Assembly: GCF_022836845.1 (NCBI RefSeq)
Contig: NZ_JAJNNZ010000004.1
Span: forward strand, 186,001-250,000
Direction of reading: 5' to 3'
DNA from: Vibrio gelatinilyticus
Lineage (GTDB): Bacteria; Pseudomonadota; Gammaproteobacteria; Enterobacterales; Vibrionaceae
DNA: 64,000 bases
The position numbers and the translations under genes are program-made. The notes below the pieces were generated by a model, which was not told the origin of the DNA, did no database searches, and saw only the letters and a list, made by a program, of their open reading frames with translations. This document shows positions 52,332 through 62,100 of this stretch, one piece after another. Position 1 is the first letter of the stretch; each line of letters starts with the position of its first letter.

Positions 52332-54254
52332 CTAACTTTCCTGTTGCATTGCTTCGAGCTCTTCCCAGCGTTCGAAAGCAACTTCGAGCTCCTGCTCTTT
52401 AGCAGATAACTCATCTAAAATAGGTTGAGTGATCTCCACGCTTTTAGAGAAGAATTGCGGATCATTAACTTGTGATTGAAGATCTTCGATTTCTTGCTCT
52501 AACTTTTCTAATAGACCTGGTAAAGATTCTAACTCTCGCTGGTGCTTGTACGACATCTTCTTAGGCTTAGAGTTCACCTTTAAGCCTTTCTTTTGCGGTT
52601 CAACTGCCACTTTTTCCGTTTGTTTGTCTATTTTGTCAACACCACGGCTTTCAATAACTTGTTTACGCTGTTGCTGAGCATCGTGATAGCCACCAACAAA
52701 CTCTTCTATATTACCATTTCCTTCGAAGATCCAACTCGTTGTTACTGTATTATCAACAAATTGGCGATCGTGGCTTACCAATAATAGTGTACCTTGGTAC
52801 TCAGCGAGCATTTCTTCAAGTAATTCTAGTGTTTCGATGTCCAAATCGTTAGTTGGCTCATCAAGTACCAGTAAATTGTTCGATTTTAAGAAAATACGAG
52901 CCAATAATAAACGGTTTTTCTCACCACCAGAAAGCGCCTTAACTGGCGTTCTCGCGCGTTTAGGTGCGAATAAAAAATCTTGTAAATAGCTCAATGCATG
53001 ACGTTGGCGACCACCAACCATCACTTCTTGTTTACCATCAGCAAGATTATCAATAACCGATTTTTCCGGATCCAGCACCTCGCGATATTGGTCAAAATAC
53101 GCGACTTCAAGCTTGGTGCCACACTTTAATTTACCATTGGTTGGTTTTAGCTCATCAAGTAATAACTTGATTAACGTACTCTTGCCACACCCGTTTGGCC
53201 CAATCAAAGCAATGCGATCACCGCGCATAATATTAAAGCTGAAATCGTCAACTATAGTATTACCTTCAATCTGATAGTTTAAGTGTTCAGCTTCAAATAC
53301 AATTTTACCAGAGCGTGATACATCATCAATTTTAATATTCACTTTGCCCTGAACTTCACGCCTTTCATTGCGTTCTACACGCAGTTTTTTTAACGCACGA
53401 ACGCGTCCTTCATTACGAGTGCGTCTTGCTTTGATACCTTGACGTATCCAAACTTCTTCTTGTGCCAGTTTTTTATCAAACTCAGCGTTTTGCATTTCTT
53501 CAACGCGCAACGCTTCTTCTTTTTCGACCAGATACGTTTCATAATTGCCTGGGTAAGACTTGAGTTGTCCTCTGTCTAGATCGACAATCCGAGTAGCCAT
53601 AGAGCGAATAAAAGCACGGTCGTGAGAAATGAAGATAATTGAACCACGAAAATCTTTAAGGAAGGTCTCTAACCATTCAATGGTTGTCACGTCAAGGTGG
53701 TTGGTAGGCTCATCTAATAACAAAACATCTGGATCACAAACAAGAGACCTTGCCAGAGCTGCTTTGCGTTGCCAACCTCCTGAGAGCTCTGTTAGCAACG
53801 TAGAACCATCAAGTTTTAATGCCGCCATGATGTTATTAACACGGTCTTCAAAGCGCCAAGCACCAGAAACTTCTAAACTTTCTTGAATTCGAGCGAGCTT
53901 TGCAATATTGGCTTCTGTTGGCTGCTCAGTGACCAGATCAAGCATATCGTGGTAAGATTTTAATTGTTTACCAACATCGGCCAAGCCTTCAGAAACGTAA
54001 TCAAATACCGTACCTTCTTGATCTCGAGGTGGATCTTGCTCTAATCGAGAAACGACGACGTCTTGTGTAATTTGCAGTTTGCCGTCGTCCATTTGGATTT
54101 GGCCCGCAAGCACTTTCATCAATGTTGATTTACCGGCGCCATTGCGGCCGACTAAACAAACTCTTTCATTTTCTTGGAGTGCAAAATCGGAATGATCAAG
54201 TAGAGGGTGATCTCCGAACGCGAGCTGACCATTATGTATCGTAAGTAATGCCAT
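52332..54254 (-). CDS. uup: ABC-F ATPase Uup
   Basis: 640 residues, two ABC domains. The first has Walker A GRNGAGKS and signature LSGGWQRK; the second has GPNGCGKS and LSGGEKNR, with LLDEPTNHLD and VLDEPTNDLD. A C-terminal coiled coil (about 555-635) is the Uup mark. It binds branched DNA and ribosomes and affects transposon excision and 50S assembly. It overlaps the end of the glutaredoxin-like gene by 23 nt. Confidence 0.95.
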   Translation of the reverse strand: MALLTIHNGQLAFGDHPLLDHSDFALQENERVCLVGRNGAGKSTLMKVLAGQIQMDDGKLQITQDVVVSRLEQDPPRDQEGTVFDYVSEGLADVGKQLKSYHDMLDLVTEQPTEANIAKLARIQESLEVSGAWRFEDRVNNIMAALKLDGSTLLTELSGGWQRKAALARSLVCDPDVLLLDEPTNHLDVTTIEWLETFLKDFRGSIIFISHDRAFIRSMATRIVDLDRGQLKSYPGNYETYLVEKEEALRVEEMQNAEFDKKLAQEEVWIRQGIKARRTRNEGRVRALKKLRVERNERREVQGKVNIKIDDVSRSGKIVFEAEHLNYQIEGNTIVDDFSFNIMRGDRIALIGPNGCGKSTLIKLLLDELKPTNGKLKCGTKLEVAYFDQYREVLDPEKSVIDNLADGKQEVMVGGRQRHALSYLQDFLFAPKRARTPVKALSGGEKNRLLLARIFLKSNNLLVLDEPTNDLDIETLELLEEMLAEYQGTLLLVSHDRQFVDNTVTTSWIFEGNGNIEEFVGGYHDAQQQRKQVIESRGVDKIDKQTEKVAVEPQKKGLKVNSKPKKMSYKHQRELESLPGLLEKLEQEIEDLQSQVNDPQFFSKSVEITQPILDELSAKEQELEVAFERWEELEAMQQES

Positions 54255-54483
54255 TTACTTTTAACCACTCTTGTAATTCTTCTGAGCCAAACGGCCAATT
54301 AATTTCTGAGTTGCGAAACTTAGCCACTGGTATAGTGACGCCGTAACGAGAAAATAACTCATCATCATAGGCGATATCAACGACCTTCACTGCATCGGAT
54401 AAACCCAACTGCTGAAACAGGTCTAGTGCCATCTCACATAGATGGCACCCTTCCGTACTATAGAGCGTTAGGCTCGATTCCAT
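54232..54483 (-). CDS. Glutaredoxin-like thiol protein
   Basis: 83 residues from the ATG at 54483, which has AAGGGA in front. This start avoids overlap with rlmKL, and a longer in-frame extension upstream is unlikely. The sequence begins TLYSTEGCHLCEMA: a CxxC active site (CHLC) in a thioredoxin fold. GVTIPVAKF carries the cis-proline, and a short C terminus follows. Matches the glutaredoxin family DUF836 group (Glutaredoxin 2-like) commonly encoded between rlmKL and uup. Redox partner unknown. A matS-like site lies inside it. Confidence 0.88.
   Translation of the reverse strand: MESSLTLYSTEGCHLCEMALDLFQQLGLSDAVKVVDIAYDDELFSRYGVTIPVAKFRNSEINWPFGSEELQEWLKVNGITYDT
54335..54347. promoter_or_regulatory. 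matS-like site, one mismatch
   Basis: GTGACGCCGTAAC has the same single mismatch (A for C in the right arm) as the copy in the matP promoter at 47427. Confidence 0.4.
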
Positions 54484-54497
54484 GTAACAAAGTCCCT

Positions 54498-56615
54498 TTA
54501 TTTGTGCTTGACCAACCAACAGTTGTGAATTTGCTTGTTTCGTGCAAAATCAAGCGGTAGCGTTTTATGGCTAATGTTTTCTGCTGTAAGGCCAATTTGC
54601 TCTAACGCTTCAAAATCCATTTTAAAGTTGCGTTTATTATTAGAAAACACAATCGTGCCGTTTTCCGTCAATAGTCGCTTAAGGTGATCCATCAAACTTG
54701 CGTGATCTCTTTGTATATCGAAAGTTTGCTCCATACGCTTCGAATTCGAAAAAGTAGGCGGATCAATAAAGATCAGGTCGTAACTTCCTTTGGCGTTTTC
54801 AAGCCACTGCAAGCAATCAGCCTGAACAAATTGGTGCTGACGGCCGACCTGACCATTAAGAGTCATATTCTCTTTTGCCCAATCAAGGTACGTATTGGAC
54901 ATATCGACTGTTGTTGTAGTACGTGCGCCCCCGCAAGCGGCGTGCACTGTAGCAGTGCCTGTGTAAGCAAACAGGTTTAGGAAATCTTTGCCTTGTGCCA
55001 TTTGACCCAGCATCTTTCGGGTCAACTTATGGTCTAGGAACAAACCAGTATCGAGATAATCATGAAGGTTAACAATGAGCTCTACACCATACTCAGACAC
55101 TGTCATCTTTGACGACTTGTTAGCAAGCTTATTGTATTGACTCGTTCCTTTCTGCTTTTGCCTTACTTTTAAAACAGTATTATTTGTATCGATACCGGTA
55201 ACCTGAATAGTCGCTCGGATAATATCAGTTAAGCGGCGTTTTGCTGTCTCTTCAGGAATACTCTTTGGCGCTGCATACTCTTGAATAACGACGGAATCTT
55301 TATAGATGTCGATAGCAACATTATATTCGGGCAAATCGGCATCGTAGATACGATAGCAGTCCAACTTCTCTTTACGAGCCCACTTACCGATTTTTGTTAA
55401 ATTTTTCTTTAGTCGATTCGAAAAATCCGGCGCAACTTGCACCGATTTTTGCTCATCACCTTTGGTCATCACACGATCTGAAATAGAATAGTTTTTCTGG
55501 TGACATTGTAACGCACCGTTATTCAATTTGAATTGCTTGTCAGCACGCATTCTCAAACAGGCAAGTAAGTCATCAGAGCTTGAGAATATAGACGCTGAAC
55601 AGCCTCCAAATTGTGTTTTCAAGCGGTGACCAAATTCAGTATATAGTGCAATGAGACCGGGCTCTGTACCTAAACGTTCACCATAAGGAGGGTTACAAAC
55701 GATAACTCCATTCTCGAAACCTTCTGGCTTAGAGATCTGACTAGCATCGCCTAGCTCAAATGTAATTAAGTCTTCTACGCCTGCTCTTCTTGCATTGTCT
55801 TTTGCCGTTTTTATTACGCGCGGGTCGTTATCTACACCAAAAAATCGACTGTCAGTATTTTTGACACCGCGACGTGACTGAACTTTGGCTTCTGATTTTA
55901 TCGTTGCCCAAAGCTCAGCGTCGAAGTCTTCTAAAAATTCAAAAGCCCATTTCGAACGGTTAACGCCAGGGGCCATGTTTGCCGCTTTCATCGCAGCTTC
56001 AATTAATAACGTACCTGATCCGCACATAGGATCAAGAAGGTTATCACCTGGTTTCCAACCACTACGGCTTATAATAGCAGCAGCTAGCGTTTCTCTTAGT
56101 GGCGCTCGGCCAGCCTCTGTACGATAACCTCGTTGATGAAGGCCTGATCCCACTAAATCAAGTCCGATAAGCGCTTTATCTCTGTGCAGACGAACATGAA
56201 CACGAACCTCAGCGAGATCTTTACTTATTGATGGTCGAGGTAAGTCTTTTTTTGTAAAACAATCGACAACCGCATCTTTTACCTTCATCGCTCCGTATTG
56301 GCTATTTCGGATTTCGCGATTGGTACCATTAAAGTCAACAACAAAACGTCGTGAACTATGGAAATGATTAACCCAGTTGATTGCAGACGCTGCAAGATAG
56401 AGATCCATATCGTCTTGACAGGTGAATTCAGAAAGGATCTGAACAAAACGTGAAGCAAACCTACTCCATAAGCAAACTCGATAAATCTGCTCTTGAGTCG
56501 CTTTAAATTTAACACCGGCTTGTACTGGTTTTGGTTCAGAGATACCCAGCTCTTCAAGCTCTTGTGCAAGTAAGTTTTCTAACCCGTTTGAAGTCACTGC
56601 AAGATATTGGTTCAT
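54498..56615 (-). CDS. rlmKL: 23S rRNA m2G2445/m7G2069 methyltransferase RlmKL
   Basis: 705 residues, a natural fusion of two methyltransferases. The N-terminal THUMP domain (about 45-155) precedes the RlmL domain with [11 protein letters not shown] (about 310-320). The C-terminal RlmK domain has [18 protein letters not shown] and [12 protein letters not shown] (about 640-651). Modifies two guanines of 23S rRNA during 50S assembly. First gene of the rlmKL-glutaredoxin-uup group. Confidence 0.96.
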   Translation of the reverse strand: MNQYLAVTSNGLENLLAQELEELGISEPKPVQAGVKFKATQEQIYRVCLWSRFASRFVQILSEFTCQDDMDLYLAASAINWVNHFHSSRRFVVDFNGTNREIRNSQYGAMKVKDAVVDCFTKKDLPRPSISKDLAEVRVHVRLHRDKALIGLDLVGSGLHQRGYRTEAGRAPLRETLAAAIISRSGWKPGDNLLDPMCGSGTLLIEAAMKAANMAPGVNRSKWAFEFLEDFDAELWATIKSEAKVQSRRGVKNTDSRFFGVDNDPRVIKTAKDNARRAGVEDLITFELGDASQISKPEGFENGVIVCNPPYGERLGTEPGLIALYTEFGHRLKTQFGGCSASIFSSSDDLLACLRMRADKQFKLNNGALQCHQKNYSISDRVMTKGDEQKSVQVAPDFSNRLKKNLTKIGKWARKEKLDCYRIYDADLPEYNVAIDIYKDSVVIQEYAAPKSIPEETAKRRLTDIIRATIQVTGIDTNNTVLKVRQKQKGTSQYNKLANKSSKMTVSEYGVELIVNLHDYLDTGLFLDHKLTRKMLGQMAQGKDFLNLFAYTGTATVHAACGGARTTTTVDMSNTYLDWAKENMTLNGQVGRQHQFVQADCLQWLENAKGSYDLIFIDPPTFSNSKRMEQTFDIQRDHASLMDHLKRLLTENGTIVFSNNKRNFKMDFEALEQIGLTAENISHKTLPLDFARNKQIHNCWLVKHK

Positions 56616-56807
56616 AGCGTTCTTTTGACAGTAAAAAAATGGCCTTGATTATACCTGACTATTAAGGTGCAAGATAAGAAAACCTCAATAAAAGCACCTT
56701 TATTTCATCGATTGTTCAAGATTAATACAAAAAGAAACTTGTTTTCATTTCTCATCCACAACCAGCAAACAAATTTACCAACCCTGACTATTTACCAGGC
56801 ACCACAG

Positions 56808-56833
56808 TGATAGTGAATACTTATTCGCTATCA
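56808..56833. promoter_or_regulatory. 26-bp imperfect palindrome upstream of rlmKL
   Basis: Arms TGATAGTGAATAC and TTATTCGCTATCA are complementary at 11 of 13 positions. Located 193 bp before the rlmKL start codon. No known regulator motif was recognised; a protein-binding operator is possible. Confidence 0.45.
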
Positions 56834-57090
56834 TTTTGGTCTATACCAATCCCGATATCTGGATGTAATTTTGCAACATTTTAGCTTAAAACGGGAAGTT
56901 TTAAGGGGTAGTCGCTCTGAATTTTGCCCTAGCTCGGGGTTATTTCTTGTCTAATTTTTTGCATCCTGATCGAGATTTTTCTCAATTAGTGATGTGAAAC
57001 ATGTTGGTTTTTTGCACAGAAAAGGAAATGAGAAGGTCAAAAATGTGAGGTATGAATGTGATTTGCTGCCAGGATTCGCAAATTTTACGC

Positions 57091-57117
57091 AAAAAAAATC
57101 GGCCATTTAGGCCGATT
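57091..57117 (-). terminator. Terminator of zapC
   Basis: AATCGGCC / GGCCGATT with a 5-nt loop, followed on the minus strand by a T8 tract. Confidence 0.9.
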
Positions 57118-57191
57118 AATAATACGAGAAAGGTTTTTAGTGTGTCCCGGTACTCCAGGGATAAACAACCACTGCTTTTCTTAGAGTTATA

Positions 57192-57737
57192 TTACCCTAC
57201 CAACGCTATCGGTTGATTTAAGGTAATGTGCTGCTGTGCACAAGCCATTCTATCGTGCATGACTTTAATGGCCTGCCCAAAACAAACTGTTTTTGACCCC
57301 GAAAGTACAAATTCGTCCAAATCTACTAAAGCGCATAAGCTGGCGCTCTCTCCAACTTCTAAAACTAAAAAGATACCCGCTGAATTTTGGTTGACTAGGC
57401 GAACTAATTCGCCTTCAGAGGGTGTATACCCCTCTCCTTGATAATCAAAGAACCAACTCTTCGGCTGTACGGGCTTATGAAAGCGCTTAGCTGCTACACA
57501 GTACAATGTGAGCTCTGCTTGACGTGGTTCCGATAGGCTAAGGCAAGAAATAGGTTCTCTGTACGTCTGAAAGGCTGATGCATCATCAACAGTAAAGCTA
57601 TTTTGGCCAGAAGCACAGTCAACCAGGAGTTTACGAGCAAGATTAGTCTTGAAAACCATATCATTGCCCAAGTCCAGCATTAGAGAATCATCAGATTCTT
57701 TCATATACCAGATCCATGTATCGCTGGGTTTAAGCAT
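57192..57737 (-). CDS. zapC: Cell division protein ZapC
   Basis: 181 residues, cytoplasmic. The N-terminal MLKPSDTWIWYMKESDDSLML and central KSWFFDYQGEGYTPSEGELVRL match ZapC, which promotes FtsZ protofilament bundling at the division ring. It lies next to pyrD, its neighbour in Escherichia coli. Single gene with its own terminator. Confidence 0.92.
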   Translation of the reverse strand: MLKPSDTWIWYMKESDDSLMLDLGNDMVFKTNLARKLLVDCASGQNSFTVDDASAFQTYREPISCLSLSEPRQAELTLYCVAAKRFHKPVQPKSWFFDYQGEGYTPSEGELVRLVNQNSAGIFLVLEVGESASLCALVDLDEFVLSGSKTVCFGQAIKVMHDRMACAQQHITLNQPIALVG

Positions 57738-57840
57738 CGTTCCGTCTCTTAAAATTGGCTATTAATCAGACTCTTAGGTAAACGCTTAATTACCTTATTT
57801 GGTCATTTAGCTTAATTCTACAAACGAATTGAAAAAAAAA

Positions 57841-57865
57841 AAGGGGAAAACAATTTCCCCCTTTT
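57841..57865 (-). terminator. Terminator of pyrD
   Basis: AAGGGGAAA / TTTCCCCCTT stem, with a long A tract on the plus strand that reads as a T tract after pyrD on the minus strand. Confidence 0.88.
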
Positions 57866-57893
57866 CTGTTCATCATCAGGTTGCTTTATGAAA

Positions 57894-58907
57894 TCACGAA
57901 AGATTTGTCACGATATCCTTGACAAGTTTTGGCCCCTGATAAATAAAACCTGAGTAAACTTGTACCAATGACGCACCAGCCATCAGTTTTTCTTTTGCAG
58001 AAACGTATGAATCGATACCACCAACACCGATGATAGGTAGCTTACCTTCTAAGTGCTTGGCAAGAGTACGAACCACTTCAGTACTGCGAGATTGCACTGG
58101 ACGTCCGCTCAGACCGCCAGCCTCATTCGCATATTTCATACCTTCGACAACACTACGATCCAACGTTGTATTGGTCGCGATCACACCATCGATCTTATTT
58201 TTGATCAATGAATCGCAAATCTGCTGAATTTCATCATCACTAAGATCCGGAGCGATCTTTAATGCGAGCGGTACGTATTTGTTATGTTTTTCAGCAAGTT
58301 CTGCTTGCTTTGCTTTTAATTCGCTTAGCAACTCATCAAGCGCTTCACCGTACTGAAGTGAACGAAGACCTGGTGTGTTTGGCGAAGAAATATTGATCGC
58401 GATGTAACCTGCGTATTGGTAAACCTTTTCCATACAAATGATGTAGTCTTCGGTCCCTTTTTCTATCGGTGTATCTTTATTTTTACCGATATTAATACCT
58501 ATCACACCGTCATAATTGGCTTTTTTTACATTTTCAACAAGATTGTCGACACCGAGGTTATTAAAACCCATGCGGTTAATAATACCTTCCGCTTCGACTA
58601 ATCTAAACAGTCGAGGCTTGTCATTGCCTGGTTGCGGTCTTGGGGTAACAGTCCCTACTTCAACGAAGCCAAAGCCCATTGCTCCAAAAGCTTCAATACA
58701 CTCACCGTTCTTATCCAAGCCTGCCGCAAGGCCTACTGGGTTTTTGAAGGTAATGCCCATACATTCTACTGGACGTTCTGGTAATTGTTGGCGATAGAAA
58801 AGATCAAGAGGAGTGCCTGTAAAGCGCTTGAAGTTTTGAATTGCAAGATCATGTGCCTTTTCGGCATCAAGTTGGAAAAAGCCAGTTCTGGCTAGACGGT
58901 AAAGCAT
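57894..58907 (-). CDS. pyrD: Dihydroorotate dehydrogenase (quinone), PyrD
   Basis: 337 residues from the ATG at 58907 ([14 protein letters not shown]), which has a GGAGG site; a longer in-frame start 45 nt upstream has none. Class 2 enzyme with an N-terminal membrane-associating helix (about 1-40), the FMN barrel ([26 protein letters not shown]) and the catalytic Ser in [12 protein letters not shown]. It oxidises dihydroorotate to orotate, passing electrons to quinone, in pyrimidine synthesis. Confidence 0.97.
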   Translation of the reverse strand: MLYRLARTGFFQLDAEKAHDLAIQNFKRFTGTPLDLFYRQQLPERPVECMGITFKNPVGLAAGLDKNGECIEAFGAMGFGFVEVGTVTPRPQPGNDKPRLFRLVEAEGIINRMGFNNLGVDNLVENVKKANYDGVIGINIGKNKDTPIEKGTEDYIICMEKVYQYAGYIAINISSPNTPGLRSLQYGEALDELLSELKAKQAELAEKHNKYVPLALKIAPDLSDDEIQQICDSLIKNKIDGVIATNTTLDRSVVEGMKYANEAGGLSGRPVQSRSTEVVRTLAKHLEGKLPIIGVGGIDSYVSAKEKLMAGASLVQVYSGFIYQGPKLVKDIVTNLS

Positions 58908-59087
58908 TGTGCCTCCGAAAGAAAACCCGTATAAACGGGGAGGTATTATCAACGCATTCAGTTAAAGATTCAAACAAGAATTAGATTTAATTTTAAAAAC
59001 TTCATTTATAGTACAATAAACCTACGACTTTGTTACGGTGTAACCAAAATAACAGTCCATATTTATACAGTTTGCAAAATAGGTGCA

Positions 59088-59112
59088 AAAAGCCCTCTTA
59101 GAGAGGGCTTTT
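59088..59112 (-). terminator. Terminator of gdhB
   Basis: AAAAGCCCTCT / AGAGGGCTTTT, eleven pairs with a 3-nt loop, just past the gdhB stop on the minus strand. Confidence 0.9.
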
Positions 59113-59128
59113 GAATTTATTTATTGTA

Positions 59129-62100
59129 TTAACTGTTATTCGCGCAATTTAGGTTTAGCAAGACTAACTCTCTCAAAGCAACTGAAAACTTAGCGAACTC
59201 ATGAACACTACCCACTTTGAACTCATTAAGAATATTCTCCCACCTTTGAAGAGAGGTTTCATTCGTCGTCATCCATTCATCAAGTGACAGGATAACGTCT
59301 AAACTATCTCCACTACAGCCACAGTTGAGAACCTGGGCAGTAAGTTGCCTTTGTTGCCAATCGAGATCTTCTCTAAACGCAGCTCGAGCAAGAGTTTGCC
59401 AATTGTTGTCAGCTGCTTGGCTGTTGATCTGGTTCAAGAACCAGTGTAATGACAAACGATCACCAAGGTGGAAGTAGAGTTTAGACGCTTGCTCTACATC
59501 TTGGCCCGTTTCTTTAGCAATCTCTGAAATATCAACAGCAGATAACAAGCTTGAAAGTCTAGAAACGAAATCAGCGATTTCATTACTAACCCCCTTTTCA
59601 ATCCATTGTTGAGCTTGCAATCGATGCTCCGCAACTTCCATATCAACCAAACTAGAGTCAAGTGTATCTGAAACTTTGATAACATCGTCTCGATAACGGC
59701 TTACCAAATCTTGCACCGTTTGTTTTCCTGGTCGGTTACGTAATAACCAACGAGATAATCGGCGTAGGGTTCGACGAACAATAAACATCAATTCATATTG
59801 AGTGTTGCTGTCTGCAATATTATCCAACTTACGAATTTGCTTGAAAATATCACCAAAACCATAGATCTCACGAGAGGCCGAATACGCATTAGCGATATCC
59901 ACAACGGTCGCGCCAGTTTCTTCCTGCAAACGTGTAACAAAATTGCATCCCATCTCATTGACCATCTGGTTGGCCAATCCGGTTGCGATGATTTCCGCCT
60001 TCAATGGATGTGAAGGCATGCTATCTGGATGATTATTTCTGAGCTCTGTGGGGAAATAATTAAACAACTGTTGGTAGTGATAACTGTCACTCGCAATGTC
60101 ATCACAGACCAGCTGCTCTTTCAGAACCATTTTCCCATAAGCAACCAATACAGACAGCTCAGGACGTGTGAATCCAATACCCTGCTTTTCACGCTCTAAC
60201 AATTCTTCATCAGAAGGTATATGTTCAAGCGCTCTATCGAGGTAACCAGACTTTTCAAGAGTATGAACAAAGCGGATCTGCTCTTTCACTAGCGATACGC
60301 CTTGATAATCAGTCACGGATATAGACTCTGACTGACAATAAGCGTCGTCAAGAACGATATCCCCAACTTCATCTTCCATCGATTCAAGTATCAGATTACG
60401 CTGCTTGATAGTAAGATCCCCATTGGCAACTAAGCCGTTTAAAAAGATCTTTATGTTGACTTCATTATCAGAGCAATCCACACCACCAACGTTGTCGACA
60501 AAATCGGTGTTCACTCGCCCACCATGTAACGCGTATTCTACACGGCCGAGTTGAGTCATACCCAGGTTTCCGCCTTCACCTACAATTTTTGCCTGCAGAT
60601 CCTGACCGTTAATACGCAATACGTCGTTAGCGCGGTCACCAACATCGGTATCCGTCTCACTACTGGATTTAACGTAAGTACCAATTCCTCCATTCCACAG
60701 AAGATCAACTTTCATAGAAAGAAGCATTTTAATAAGATCATTAGGAGCCAAAGACGCTTTTTTAGTGCCTAACATCTTCTGAATTTCGGGAGTCAGTTCG
60801 ATCGATTTTGCTTTTCTAGCAAAAATCCCCCCACCCTTAGAGATGAGCGTTCGATCATAGTCTTCCCAACTTGATCGTGGAAGATCAAATAGACGTTTGC
60901 GTTCATTCCATGTGCTAGCCGAATCTGGATTCGGATCGATGAAGATGTGCATATGATTAAACGCCGCCTGTAGGCGGATGTGTTTAGAAAGTAGCATACC
61001 ATTACCAAACACATCACCAGCCATGTCGCCCACACCTATTGCCGTGAAATCTTCGTTCTGGCAGTCGATGTTCATTTCGCGGAAATGTCGTTTTACAGAT
61101 TCCCACCCACCTTTAGCGGTGATACCCATTGCTTTATGATCATAACCATTAGAACCACCTGATGCGAAAGCATCACCTAGCCAGAATGAATATTCTTCAG
61201 AAACAGAGTTAGCAAGATCCGAGAACGTTGCAGTTCCCTTATCTGCTGCGACAACTAAATATGGGTCGTCTTCGTCGTGACGAACAACACTCTTCGGTGG
61301 AGATACCTCACCTTCAATAATGTTATCTGATACATCAAGTAGTGCGCGAATAAACTGCTTATAGCAACGTTGGCCTTCGGCAAAAATCTCATCGCGAGTC
61401 GTTAATGATGGTTGACGTTTACACACAAAACCACCTTTAGCACCAACTGGCACTATGACCGTATTTTTAACTTGTTGTGCCTTTACCAAGCCTAAAATTT
61501 CTGTACGGAAATCTTCTTGTCTGTCAGACCAACGTAATCCACCACGAGCGACCTTACCTCCGCGTAGATGGACGCCTTCGATATCTGGGGAATATACAAA
61601 GATCTCAAAAGCCGGTACCGGAGCCGGTATTTCTGGAATCAAAGATGGCTGAAGTTTTAATGACAACCAAGGTTTATGCTGTCCATTCTTGGCTTTCTGA
61701 TAGTAGTTGGTACGCAAAGTGGCACTGATCATATCGACATAGCGTCGAATAATACGATCATCATCAAGGCTCTCGACTTTATCGAGCTGCTTCAGAATTT
61801 TTGCGATTACACGCTCTTGGCCCTTTTTACTCCCTTTCAAAGAAGGCATAAGGCGCTGAGAAAAGAGTTCAACGAGATCTTTAGCGATTTCAGGGAAATG
61901 GCTTAATGTCTCTTCAATATAATGTTGGCTAAATGGGAAGCCAACCTGGCGCATATATTTTGTATAAGCGCGCAAGATTGAAACTTCTCGTCCTGTTAAT
62001 CCCGCACCTAAAACAAGTCTGTTGAATCCATCACTTTCTAGCTGACCAGACCAAATGCTAGCAAACGCCTGTTGGAAACGATCTCGAGCTTCACGAAGAT

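Larger units (their letters stand above)
56616..57191. other. Long gap between zapC and rlmKL
   Basis: 576 bp without a gene. Enterobacteria carry ycbX at this place; no remnant of it is visible. The gap holds the rlmKL promoter (leftward), a 26-bp dyad at 56808, and the zapC terminator at 57091. An imperfect hairpin TCCC-TGGAGTACC-GGGA (57147-57163 region) was also noted. Confidence 0.5.
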
